From Trogon surrucura (taxonomy: Eukaryota > Chordata > Aves > Trogoniformes > Trogonidae), in contig CM036617.1 of NCBI GenBank assembly GCA_020746105.1, forward strand, positions 21,458,037 to 21,522,036: a stretch of 64,000 nucleotides of DNA, in the 5' to 3' direction. Below the pieces are notes generated by a model. It ran no database searches. It saw only the letters and a list, made by a program, of their open reading frames with translations, and was not told the DNA's origin. A program made the translations under genes and the position numbers. Of this stretch, positions 47,181-58,799 are shown piece after piece (the stretch's first letter is position 1; each line of letters starts with the position of its first letter).

Positions 47181-49661
47181 GTCACAGAATCACAGAATTG
47201 CAGAATCGTTGAGGCTGCAAAAGACCTCTGAGATCATCAAGTCCAGCCTGTGATTCAACACCACCACATCAGCCAGACCATGGCACTGAGTGCCACATCC
47301 AGCCTCTCCTTAAACACCTCCAGGGACCGTGACTCCACTACTTCCCTGGGCAGCGCATTCCAGTGCCTGATCACCCTCTCTCTGAGGAAGTGTTTCCTGA
47401 GATCCAACCTAAACTTTCCCTGACGCAGTTTCAGGCCGTGCCCTCTCATCCAGTCACTAGTTGCCCAGGAGAAGAGCCCGACTCCCACCTGATTACACTC
47501 TCCCTTCAGGTAGTTGTAGAGAGTGATAAGGTCCCCCCTGAGTCTCCTCTCCTCCAGGCTAAACACCCCCAGCTCCCTCAGCCTCTCCTCACAGGACTTT
47601 CCCTCCAGTCCCTTCCCCAGCCTCGTTGCTCTCTTCTGGACCCACTCCAGCCCCTCAGTGTCCTTCTTGCAGTGAGGGACCCAGACCTGCACACAGGGCT
47701 CAAGAGGTGGCCTCCCCAGTGCTGAGTACAGGGGCAGAATTACATCCCTGCTCCTGCTGGTCACAATGTTCCTAGTACAAGCCAGGATGCCATTGGCCTT
47801 CCGGGCCACCTGGGCACACTGCTGGCTCGTGTTCAACTGGTTGTCAACCAGTACTCCCAGGTCCCTCTCTGCTGGGCCGCTCCCCAGCCACTCCTCCCCC
47901 AGTCGGTAGCACTGCAGGGGGTTATTGTGGCCAAAGTGTAGGACCCTGCTCTTGGTCTTGGTGAACTTCATCCTGTTGGCCTCGGCCCATCGACCCAACC
48001 TGTGCAGGTCCCTCTGCAGTGCCTTCCTACCCTCCGGCAGATCGACATTCCCCCCCAACTTGGTGTCATCTGCGAATTTACTAAGGGTAGACTCAATCCC
48101 CTCATGCAGGTTGTCAATAAAGATATTGAACAGGACTGGGCTCAGTACTGACCCCCGGGGGACACCACTGATCACCGGACGCCAACTGGATGCAGCACCA
48201 TTCACCAACACTCTCTGGACCCGGTCCTCCAACCAATTTTTTACCCACCAAAGGGTGTACCTGTCCAAGCCGTGGGCTGCCAGCTTTTCCAGGAGGATGC
48301 TATGGGAGACTGTGTCAAAGGCTTTGCTGAAATCAAGGTAGATGACATCCCCAGCCTTACCCTCATCCACTAGACGGGTCACCCAGTCATAGAAGGAGAT
48401 GAGATTGGTCAGGCAGGACCTTCCTTTCCTAAACCCATGTTGGCTGGGCCTGATCCCCTGGTTGTCTTCTACACGCCGCTTGATGGCACTCAGGATGATC
48501 CGTTCCATAACCTTGCCAGGCACCGAGGTCAGGCTGACAGGCCTATAGCTCCCTGGATCCTCCTTCTGGCCCTTCTTATGAATGGGCATCACGCTGGCCA
48601 ACCTCCAGTCATCTGGGAGCTCCCCAGTTAGCTAGGATTGGTGATAAATGATGGAGAGCGGCTTAGACAGTTCTTCTGCCAGTTCCCTCAGCACCCTAGG
48701 ATGAATCTTGTCTGGACCCATGGACTTGTTGGGATCTAAGTCACACAGTCTCTAACTACTTCCTCCTGGATTACAGGAGAGAGATTCTGTTCCTCATCCC
48801 TGTCTACCAACTCAGGAGCCCAGTTGCCCTGAGGACAGCCAGTCTTCTTGTTAAAGACTGAGGCAAGGAAGGTGTTAAGTACCTCAGCCTTTACCTTCTC
48901 TCCTGTTATTATGTTCCTCCCCTCATCTAATAGGGAATGGAGATTTTCCCTTTTTGTTATTAATGTATTTATAACAACACTTTTTATTATCCTCAACAGA
49001 GATGGCCAGCTAACGTTCTAACTGAGCTTTCACATCTCTAATTCTCTTTCTACCTGACCTTACAATATCCTTAAATGCTTCCTAATTCACTTGCCCCTTT
49101 TTCCAAAGTTGATATACTCTTTTTAAAAATTTTTTTTTTTCCTGAGTTCTTTCAAAAGTTCCCTGCTCAGCCATGTCAGTCTTCTTCCCCTCTGGCTCAG
49201 TTTTTGGTACACAGGGACAGCCTGATCAGCCTTCATAATTTCATTCTTAAAGTAAGCCCAGCCTTCCTGGGCCTCTTTGTTTGCAAGGGCTGCTTCCCAA
49301 GAGATTCTCCAAACCAGCATCCTGAATAATCCAAAGTCAACCCTCCGGAACTCCAAGGTAAATGTTTTGCTGACAACCCTCCTAACATCACCACATATTG
49401 AAAATTTTATCATATCATCGTTGTTGTGGCCAAGGTGACCTTCGACCACCACATCTTCCACCAGCCCTTCCCTGTTCGTAAACAGTAGGTCTAGCAGGGC
49501 ACTACCCCGGTAGGCTCACTGATCAGCTGCAACAGGAAGTTGTCATCCATCCATTCCAGAAACCTCCTGGACTCCCCTCTCTCTGCTGTGTTGTACTTCC
49601 AGCAGACACCTGGTAAGTTGATGTCCCCCATGAGAACAAGGGCTAGTAAATGTGAGACAGT

Positions 49662-51120
49662 AAGTCTTGGGAGACGGGAGAGGTGCCTGAGGACTGGAGG
49701 CAAGCAAATGTCACTCCAGTCTTCAAAAAGGGCAAGAAGGAGGACCCGGGTAACTATAGACCGATCAGCCTCACCTCCATCCCTGGGAAAGTGATGGAAC
49801 GACTTATCTTTGGTGCCATCTCAAGGCATATCAGGGATAAGAGGGTCATTAGAGACAGTCAACATGGCTTCACCAAGGGGAAGTCGTGCTTGACTAACCT
49901 CATAGCCTTTTACGAGGATATAACAAGGTGGATAGATGATGGCAGAGCGGTGGATGTGGTCTACCTTGACTTCAGTAAAGCATTTGACACAGTCTCCCAC
50001 AGCATCCTTGCTGCTAAACTGCAGAAGTGTGGTCTAGACTCTCGGGTAGTGAGGTGGACTGTGAACTGGCTAAGGGGAAGAAACCAAAGAGTTGTGGTCA
50101 ATGGGGCGGAGTCTGGTTGGAGACCTGTATCCAGTGGAGTGCCTCAAGGGTCGGTACTGGGACCAGTATTATTCAATATATTCATCAATGACTTGGATGA
50201 GGGACTAGAGAGTACTATCAGCAAGTTTGCTGATGACACCAAGCTGGGAGGGGTGGCTGACACACCAGAAGGCTGTGCTGCCATCCAGCGAGACCTGGAC
50301 AGGTTGGAGCGTTGGGCGGGGAAAAATTTAATGAAATATAACAAGGGTAAATGTAGGGTCTTGCATCTGGGTAGGAACAACCCCAGGTTCCAGTATAAGT
50401 TGGGGAATGACTTATTAGAGAGTAGTGTAGGGGAAAGGGACCTGGGAGTCTTGGTGGACAGCAGGATGACCATGAGCCAGCACTGTGCCCTTGTGGCCAG
50501 GAAGGCCAATGGCATCCTGGGGTGTATTAGAAGGGGGGTGGTTAGTAGGTCGAGAGAGGTTCTCCTTCCCCTCTACTCTGCCCTGGTGAGACCCCATCTG
50601 GAATATTGTGTCCAGTTCTGGGCCCCTCAGTTCAAGAAAGACAGGGAACTGCTGGAGAGAGTCCAGCACAGGGCAACTAGGATGATTAAGGGAGTGGAGC
50701 ATCTCCCTTATGAGAAAAGACTGAGGGAGCTGGGGCTCTTTAGTTTGGAGAAGAGGAGGCTGAGGGGTGACCTCATTAATGTTTACAAATATCTAAAGGG
50801 TGAGTGTCACGAGGATGGAGCCAGGCTCTTCTCGGTGACAACCACTGATAGGACAAGGGGTAATGGGCTGAAACTGGAACATAAGAGGTTCCGCTTAAAC
50901 TTGAGAAGAAACTTCTTCTCAGTGAGGGTGACGGAGCCCTGGAACAGGCTGCCCAGAGAGGTTGTGGAGTCTCCTTCTCTGGAGACATTCAAGACCTGCC
51001 TGGACACGTTCCTGTGTGGCATAGTCTAGGCATTCCTGCTCTGGCAGGGGGATTGGACTTGATGATCTTTCGAGGTCCCTTCCAATCCCTAACATTCTAT
51101 GATTCTATGATTCTATGATC
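49662..51120 (+). mobile_element. Young CR1 LINE, 5' truncated, nested in older CR1
   Basis: Plus-strand insert starting at AAGTCTTGGGAGACGGG and ending in three ATTCTATG-type tail units. TAAG occurs at both junctions (49661-49664 and 51123-51126), a possible 4-bp duplication that overlaps CR1 sequence on the left. It is closely similar to the corresponding part of the full-length 30607 element in opposite orientation. Confidence 0.93.
49683..51029 (+). CDS. CR1 ORF2 fragment, reverse transcriptase, 448 codons open
   Basis: Uninterrupted from the truncation point to the natural stop. Motifs: [28 protein letters not shown] (catalytic Asp), [20 protein letters not shown] (Asp pair), [13 protein letters not shown] C-terminal region. 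It differs from the 961-codon ORF2 at only about a dozen residues over this length (for example IND versus IDD, SQH versus SQQ, YLKG versus YIKG). The endonuclease and ORF1 are missing by 5' truncation, and the first Met is internal, so it is not expected to be translated as a working enzyme. Confidence 0.9.
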   Translation: MPEDWRQANVTPVFKKGKKEDPGNYRPISLTSIPGKVMERLIFGAISRHIRDKRVIRDSQHGFTKGKSCLTNLIAFYEDITRWIDDGRAVDVVYLDFSKAFDTVSHSILAAKLQKCGLDSRVVRWTVNWLRGRNQRVVVNGAESGWRPVSSGVPQGSVLGPVLFNIFINDLDEGLESTISKFADDTKLGGVADTPEGCAAIQRDLDRLERWAGKNLMKYNKGKCRVLHLGRNNPRFQYKLGNDLLESSVGERDLGVLVDSRMTMSQHCALVARKANGILGCIRRGVVSRSREVLLPLYSALVRPHLEYCVQFWAPQFKKDRELLERVQHRATRMIKGVEHLPYEKRLRELGLFSLEKRRLRGDLINVYKYLKGECHEDGARLFSVTTTDRTRGNGLKLEHKRFRLNLRRNFFSVRVTEPWNRLPREVVESPSLETFKTCLDTFLCGIV

Positions 51121-51469
51121 TCTAAGTTGTTGAAAGAATGACTCATCAGTGTCTTTATCCTGGTTGTGTGGTCTATAGCAGACTCCCACTAGGATATCAG
51201 CCTTCCCCTTTATCCTTACCCATAAACATCGCACCTTGGTGCCTGACATTGTATACTAGGCAGTCAAAGCACTCCTTAACATATAACACTACCTAACAAC
51301 CTATCTTTCCTTGCTTATCCCTTCTAAAGAGCCTATAGCCCTCCACTGCAGCATTAGAACTGTGTGAATCATCCCATCACGTTTCTGTGATGGCAATTGT
51401 ATCATGGTTGCCCTTGTGCACAATAGCTTCTAACTCCTCCTGTTTATTGCCCATGGTCCGCCCATTGGC

Positions 51470-52932
51470 CTATATGCACTTGATCCATGGTACAGATATC
51501 GCCTCCAACACCAGTATGTCACCCTGAGTCTTATCCCTAGCATGCCGGGGTTCGTCACAAATATCACTATTATCCACATCAAGTGAGATGGCAGACTGAA
51601 GGCTGTCCTCAGGCTCATCTCTAGTGAACCTGGTTTTATCCCCTTCACCCTTTGAGCCTACTTTAAAGCCTTGGCTACTCCTGTGCAAGGATCCTTTTCC
51701 CCCTTTGAGAGAGTTATACTCCATCTGTCGCCAGCAGACTAGGTGCCATATAAACTTCCCCTTTGGATCAAAGAACCCAAAATTCCAACAGTGGCACCTG
51801 TTACTGAACCACATGTTAATCAGGTGTGTTTTCCACCTTCTTTCAGTGTTTTTCCCTGCCTCTTGAGGGATTGATGAGAACATCACCTGCACACCGAGCC
51901 TTCAACTAGTCGCCCCAGTGCCTTGAAGTCCTTTTTAGTCGCCTTTGATCTTCTCTCTGCAACCTTGTCATTGCCAACCTGGATAACTAACAAAGGGTAA
52001 TAATCAGCGGGCTGCACCAGAGCAGAAAGTTTCCTTTTAACATCTCTAAACTGAGAGGCAGCAGACTTCTCTGGGGGATGAGTCTGGTCGACAAATGGGC
52101 CCTGAGAGGCAGCAGACTTCTCTGGGGGATGAGTCTGGTTGACAAATGGGCCCCTTTGTTCCCCTCAAAAAAGAGTCATTAGAATTACCCTCCTTTTCTT
52201 CTTAATTAAAGAAGTCCTAAGGCATGGTGGTGACTGAAAAGCCCTGAGTAGCTCACTGGATGGGTCCTTGTCTCCATCTTCATTCACCTGGTGCTCAAGT
52301 CCCAAAGCCCCATACCTATTTTATAAGGACTACCGGGAAGGTAACAGGGGCGGTGAGGGTTTTCATTTGCCTCTCTGAGGATGGACCTCTCTCCATTCCC
52401 CCTTGTCCCTTAGGCCTCCTTCTTTTGCCTGATGACAGGAACTGAGTAGGTCCTACTTTGGGCTCTTTAATCTGGGCATTTAATATGGAATCAGGCACAT
52501 ATATCCCTTCAGATTCCTTTACAGCATCATTTCAAGATAGAACCTAGAATAGCTATCCTTGAGAAATGCTGATTTCCTCCCATTTTCTCTCACGGGGGTC
52601 TCAACATGTAGCAGAGTTGTGTGTATTTCAACAGTGTCTGCCTCAACATAAGCATCCAAGGGCAATGGGTCCACACTGCAGACCTGTTAGGCCTCCTCAC
52701 AGCTGGTACATACAGGCTTGACACCTGTGGGAAACTCACCCCTTCCAGAGCAGTAGCAAGACAAGACCTCTGAGGGCACCTGGAGTGGCAATAAATGCTG
52801 ATGATAAGGTACCAGAATCCTGCTCACAGTTGCTGGTGTGGCTTCAGGTTGCTCTGACTGATTGTCCACCATCTGCAATGGGGGTTCATGTGTAGACATC
52901 GAAACATGTTTTAAACTAGAGCTGAATCTCAT
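51470..52932 (-). pseudogene. ORF1 of older CR1, broken
   Basis: The esterase-like C-terminal half is recognisable near 51690-51960 (NFGFFDPKGKF and preceding sequence, VIQVGN-type block near 51980), and the N-terminal half near 52687-52932 ends in VCTSCEEA. Frames change repeatedly between these. A 51-bp tandem duplication lies inside (52051-52152). Not functional. Confidence 0.75.
52051..52152. repeat. 51-bp tandem duplication inside CR1 ORF1
   Basis: CTGAGAGGCAGCAGACTTCT starts at 52051 and again at 52102, and the two 51-bp units differ by one C/T and are otherwise the same as printed. It is a local duplication within the old CR1 copy. At 17 codons it would preserve frame. Confidence 0.9.
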
Positions 52933-53150
52933 CTCTATAATGAGATGAGATGAATTGCCACATTGATGCTTTCTCAGAATTCAGAGTTAACTGCTAGCAA
53001 TCAGCTGGTTTCTCTTGCCTTGCGCTCTTGGGGTTTTCTCCATGCCAAGGCCAGACTTGTAGCTGCAACAACAGCATTAGGAAGTGGCTGTGATGCATAC
53101 TGCCCCTCACTCTGGTGTGCAGCAGAGCAAACGAGAGGGGTTACTGAGCT

Positions 53151-54391
53151 ATAACCCATACTGAATCACAGGTAATGCCGTGTATATGTAATAAAGGTAT
53201 GAACAAAAAAAACCAGGAAATACTGGCTGAAGTAACGATAACACACACTACACTTCCTGACTTGTTAGGCATGTATGCCCTTTTCAGAGCCACAGTCTTG
53301 AAGAGAATTATTAAGGCAGAGGTCCCAAGAGGTACGTTAAAGTACTGGTTCTATAACCATTCAAAGTGGGTCTGAAGTATTTGTCTTGTAAACTTTTTGC
53401 AATGGTGTCCAGGAGAACAGTGACTTGCTTCAGTTCCACGTTTCTTTTACTTCAGCTCTACCATATCAATAAGAAAACGTGGTGTAGCACTGCCAGCAAC
53501 ATCTGCAGAAAAAAAAAATAAATTACAACAACTCACACTTCATGAAATATTATAGTGGAAAAGAAAATGTGTTCCAAACCACCTTGAGGTTCTGGAGTTA
53601 ATTCATCATTAAGCATGAGAGACATGGGCGCTGCAGACTTCTGCATTGTTTCCATCATGGAAAGCCCTAGATTTTGCAGACTCCCAGCATGGAAAGCCAT
53701 ATTATGATCACACTTCAGTGTGTATATTCTCCTCTGTGCGTTTACTAACTATTCATCACAAGAAACTGAAGAGAAAAAATACAGGACAGTAATTTTATAG
53801 CGAACTCTTAACAAAAGACATGCCATGCTTCTGTTTCCCTTTCTGCAAAAGGCTCAGCACAGGAAAGTTTTACCTCTCATATGGATGAAACTATGGAATT
53901 AACACCTGAACTAGGAAAGATAATTATTCTGGCAGCACTGTAGCTGTTACCTTTTGTGCTAGTAGTTCTACAAGAGAGGACCCACATCTGAATCACAAAA
54001 ACTATGACAAGTATATATAAAATATTTTTTTTGCTAAGCACTGAAATGACCCAGTCACATCCCAGACCACTGGGGAAGAAGAAGAGAAAGAAGATAATGG
54101 GACACTTCAGTTTTGGTCAAGTCTATCAGGCTATATTATCTTTCTCATGTTGCAACAGAACAATCCTTAAATGCATATACGACCCTTCATTCTTTTACAA
54201 TGGCAACAACTTTTGTAAAATGCACATTGCTTGGACCACAAATGATGGCAAAAAAAAAGTCAGAGACACCATGCAGATATGGGAACAGATGTGCAGACAG
54301 AAGCACAGCCACATGTGCAGTGCACGAATCTGTGGCTGTGCAGTCTGGCTGGAGGGGCTGCTCCTGGGGACACTGGCCCTAGGCAGAGTAG
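53151..54391. other. Gene-free unique DNA
   Basis: No recognised element after the probable CR1 5' UTR. Confidence 0.5.
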
Positions 54392-54690
54392 ATTATTGAA
54401 TTATAGAATGTTTTGGGAAGGAAGGGACCTTTAAAGGTCGTCTAATCCAACCCTGCCACAGTGAGCAGGAGCATCTTTAACTAGATCGGGTTGCCCAGAG
54501 CCCCATCCAATCTGACCTTGAATGTTTCCAGGGGTGAGGCATCTACCAGCCCTCTGGGGAACATTTTTCTGTGTTTCACTACCCTCACTGTCAATTATTT
54601 TTTCTTTGTACTGAGTATAAACCTAACAAATTTTAGTTTAAAACCTTTATCCCTTTCCCTGGATGTGAGGATATCCAGACAAATGGTTCA
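54392..54690 (-). mobile_element. Old CR1 LINE 3' fragment
   Basis: Minus-strand CR1 with GAATTATAGAATG tail side, GGAAGGGACCTTTAAAGGTC, TCTAATCCAACCCTGCC, TAGATCGGGTTGCCCAGAG and the CACTACCCTCACTGT words. Diverged and not coding. The right end is approximate. Confidence 0.85.
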
Positions 54691-57600
54691 GAGGGCCACA
54701 GTTTGGTCCTTATTGCAGGGTGAGATGAGAGCTTTTGTACGACCCAAACTTCTCCAGCTTGGGCTGTTGCTGGCTGAGTGCCATTTTAGCCCATCTTTGC
54801 TCCTAAAAGATTGCAAAATTTCCTCTTTTCCAGATAAGACTGTTCCCTTTAATTATTTCTTCATATCATTTTATATTCTAGTTCACTTTTAGTTCTGGTA
54901 CAAACTTTTCTGCCTGTAAATGGAAGACTACCTGCCAACAAGCCACATCTCTGTTTTCTGCAATCTCTATCATATTTCCTCTTCCCTCCTCCGGTATGTA
55001 GTTCAGACACACTCTAGGTAATGGAGCATTACCGGCACCCAGAAACTGTTGATTCAAATATTTTCAGTTATTTATCACTTAGTGTTACAATCGCAGTGAG
55101 TGTTTTTGAACAGTTCCTCACATTAAAAACATTTAATGTGGTGAATAATCTCCTCTAAAGAGACTGGGGCATCGTGGCAGTTATTTGACAACTGAGGAGC
55201 TGTAGCAGCATTCAAAGCATTTGTTAAGGCTTGCTGTTCAGTTAGGATGCCGAATGGCAGCTCAAAACTTAATGTGAGTTCAGAGTGTATTCTGAGGATT
55301 GACTGGGAAAAATATGGTTTGGAAACGTCCACAGATAGGAGGAATATAAGGAAGTTCCAAAAAACAAGAAGCAGGTGGTGTCCAGAGAGGTCTGGATTTT
55401 TCTGCAATAATAAAAGACGGACAGTTCTCTTGACCACATCATAGTCTTTGGCTATGACAATACTGTATTTTTGTAATTGAATTACTGGCACTCAAAGACT
55501 TGGGAATTTAAGACGAGCCATCCAAACCTTAGATTCTCTCCCTTTCTGCAAACAGTCATTCCTGTGAGAAATAGCATGCCTGTAATTCTACTGGGTTCTA
55601 TAAAACCTCTATTCTCTCAGGCATAATAGAAATGAACCTTTTTCATTACCACTGGAGCTCTGATACAAAAATACAGCTCAGTAATACAAAGTGACTACCA
55701 AAAGGTACTTTCAATCCCATACAAATCAGATTTAATGTGAAAACTCCTTCAAATTTCAGGAGGATTGAAATTTCAACCTTTGTTATTTCTGCAGTAGGTT
55801 TCTGTTAAAAATCTTTACCAAAAAAAAAAACCCATGTTTTTTTTTGTTCTAGGTTTGTTTTGTTAGAAAAATGTTTAAATTTTTTTTTTTGAATCAACTT
55901 CTTAAATCATCCAGAATCTCTTTCCTACCTGGTTATGCCCCTTGAAATGAGTTGAACTCCTTGTAGACTTGAAGCACTACTTTGTCTGAGTAAGCCTGGC
56001 AGATTTCAAAAGGTAAATTATTTCTGGACTACTAGCATACATGTTGAGATTTAGCTCAAAAAAGGCCTTTCTGCCAAGTTATAAATTCTCAGACGTTTAT
56101 GGTTGAAAAACTGACATATTCTTTGGAGTAATATCTCACATGCAATGCTAAAATTTCTACAGATTTAAGTAATAATCATTATTGATGAAACATAGTAATT
56201 AATCATGCTTATTCGTAGATATAAGTGTAGCTGTCACTCATGTCAGTGACCAAGGGGACATTCACAGCTTCAGCTGTAGAACAATAGAAACCTGAAAATT
56301 ACTGTGCTTATTGTCTGTGAAACAATGAAAAACTGTGGTAGGTACATTTTACAGCCATGTCATAAAACATATCTGAGTAAGAACACATGCTTTTTTGATC
56401 ATTAAGGTTTTTCCAATTGGATGAGCCAAACTGCACAATATTGTAGAATTTACTTTGATTTCTATAATGAATCACTAAAGCAATCCCACAAGGCCATCCA
56501 ATGCAATAAAAGATTAACTATTTCCTAGTACAGAGAGTCACGTTTATGGAGATGTGCCAGTAAATTCTCTAATTCAGTCTAGTAGAAATGTACCTCTGAC
56601 TATAAAGCAGATATTTATTCTAATGTAAGCTGATCCCTTCATGACACAAAGTCCTGTGTGCTTGCAACTTCTATGAAGTCTCCATACATCACACTGTCTC
56701 TTGGGAGACCTAGAAAAAATTATATTGTGACATCAAAAAATGAACCGAAACAGACTGCTGGCCCCATTTTCACACTTTGCCACAGAGATAGAATGAGTAC
56801 ATTTTGAAGAAACATAGAGAAGCCTTGTTTATTAAAAGCAGAAATAAAAATATCCTTCCTTGCATATATATTCACTGTGTCTTTACAAGTAAAATCAATT
56901 CTTATGAGATCATGGAATTCTATAGAATCATTTGCACAGTACTTTTTGCCTACACTTTGGGAGGAAAATTTCTCCGTAACAAGTGAATTCTACCACTTCA
57001 AAGATTTACCCATTCTACAAAAAGGCAGCCAAGCTTTTCATATCACTGTGAACATCTGTGACTATCCTGAGCACGTTATTCTTCCATGTCTACAGAGGGT
57101 GTCTGAAGAGAACAATGTCCTCTCTAAGGAGAGGTTAACACAGGCTACCTGTGGTTTCACAAATAGGGAGAGGAAAAGAGAGACCAGTATGGCAGTTCTC
57201 AGGACAGGAATGTGGTTTCTTCTCTATTTCTTGCTTGTTGTGTTTAGTTCATGACTTGAGTGCATTTGATGAGTTGCCACAGAGGAGAGAAATAGTGTTA
57301 GCAGTCCAAATGAATGCTGATTTCGTGATAAAACTGTGATATACAACACTTTTCAGTGGCAGAGGTTTAAATTAACACATTTGACTCTCTCTTTGCCCAG
57401 AATTCTGTTCACCAGCTACAGCAGGGCAGCCAACATGCCCATGGTAACCTACACATATGCTTGTTCCTGCTAGACTCTTCCTAAGTCAGCTTAAGGAACC
57501 ATATATATTCAACTAGCTAAGATGTGCTACTGCTAAAATACAGGAAGAAAATACCTTTACAACACTTCATAGTCCAGCAAAATCTGGCAGTGTTAGATGT

Positions 57601-58436
57601 GTGTTCTGTTCCCATCGGTGACATTATTTCTCAAGAATCTGATGTATTATAGGTTAAATTTTATTTGAAGTACTAGTATTGACTTGGAGGAGAGTAGCTG
57701 ATTTATCATTCAGGCCAGTTTCTCTCTTCATACCTACCTCCAGGTTCAATTTTTGAATGTTCCTTTTAACCTTGCTCAAAACTTAAATCTTTCTCCTAAA
57801 ACTTGAGTACCAGATGTGGAACATGGCCTTTAGTTTGTGTTTGGTCCACATACTTCTGAAGTTGCTATGAAATTAGTATATTAGTTTAATTGAGAGTTTG
57901 AAGGTTTTTTTCTTATATTCCACAATTGGAATAAATGGAAAATTGTGATTAGTCTAAATTCAGCAAATAGGTGTTAGTATGACTGACATATACGGAAACT
58001 GGGACTGATGCTGGGAATTTTTTTGTGTGTCCTGCTTAGTACAAAACAAAAAGAGAACATTTGAAGTGAGCATCGCCATAACCCCAAAGAAGCATGTATT
58101 CACAGGAAACCAGGACTGAAAAAAAAATTACATTCTACTTTGAAAATGACAGGATATTCAAGGCCTTATATTATTTTCTGTCATTAAAAGAGAAACTGTC
58201 AAGGACCAAATGCTGTGAAAAGCCCAAATAAAATAAAAAAAAAAAGAGGAATCATTTTGCTATTTTGCCTGCAAGACCATTGTTAAAAAACTACGTATTA
58301 GGAAGTAAGGCAGTTGATGCATAAGTTTTATTTTTGCAAGGAAAACTGTCTAAGATTCAGTATGTTTAAGGTCAGCCTTCTAGTTTGTGTCAGAATTCCT
58401 GTGATCTTGGAGAAATTATAATTCATCTGTTGGCTT
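54691..58436. other. Gene-free unique DNA
   Basis: AT-rich sequence with no gene or repeat family recognised. Confidence 0.5.
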
Positions 58437-58535
58437 CATATGTGTATTTTCATATGTGTATTTTCATATGTGTATTATATGTACATATGTACATATATTC
58501 ATATGTATTTTCATATGTGTATTTTCATATGTGTA
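58437..58535. repeat. AT-rich minisatellite, CATATGTGTATTTT units
   Basis: Roughly seven imperfect units of about 14 bp (TCATATGTGTATTT) with a central GTACATATGTACATAT palindromic segment (58480-58497). Alternating purine-pyrimidine runs could extrude or melt easily. Confidence 0.85.
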
Positions 58536-58746
58536 GCTGCTGTACCTACAGTCTATACTGACCTCATGAGACTATGCTGAGACCAAGGGCATACGGTCCC
58601 CCTTGCCAAAGCAAAGCAGCTTTGGGCAAGAAATTGAGTCAGGACATGTCTTTTTTTCTCACTGATTTCAAAGGAAATGTCTCCAAGTGCTACATGCAAA
58701 AGCAGAAGACTTACCACAGTGAAACATTGCTCAAGGCAACTCTTTG

Positions 58747-58799
58747 TGCCAAGGGCCTTTTCCAACCTGAACTGTTCTATGATTCTATGATTCTATGAT
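58747..58799 (+). mobile_element. CR1 3'-terminal fragment
   Basis: About 50 bp: CCAAGGGCCTTTTCCAACCT followed by three ATTCTATG-type tail units, in the plus orientation. Only the end of the 3' UTR and the tail remain. Confidence 0.85.

Larger units (their letters stand above)
47255..51460 (-). pseudogene. ORF2 of older CR1, broken
   Basis: The reverse-transcriptase part keeps 448 open codons (47255-48601) with [41 protein letters not shown] and the FADDTK Asp pair. Upstream, stops break the linker. In the endonuclease, GDINLPGVCW is retained, but the SDH motif reads NND (about 49423-49435). The amino half beyond the insert (51121 on) has VCYRPHNQD and an ITET motif followed by a TGA where tryptophan is usual. 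The intervening plus-strand CR1 at 49662-51120 separates the two endonuclease halves. Not functional. Confidence 0.87.
47181..52935 (-). mobile_element. Near-full-length older CR1 LINE, split by a younger CR1
   Basis: A different, older CR1 subfamily from the 30607 element. The 3' tail lies at 47181 (CACAGAATCACAGAATTGCAG), reverse transcriptase at 47255-48660, endonuclease in two halves (49123-49661 and 51121-51460), ORF1 at 51470-52932. The 5' UTR may extend to about 53150. It is interrupted at about 49661 by a plus-strand CR1. Removing that insert leaves about 4.3 kb, close to full length. Many stops and frameshifts show that it is old. Confidence 0.88.
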
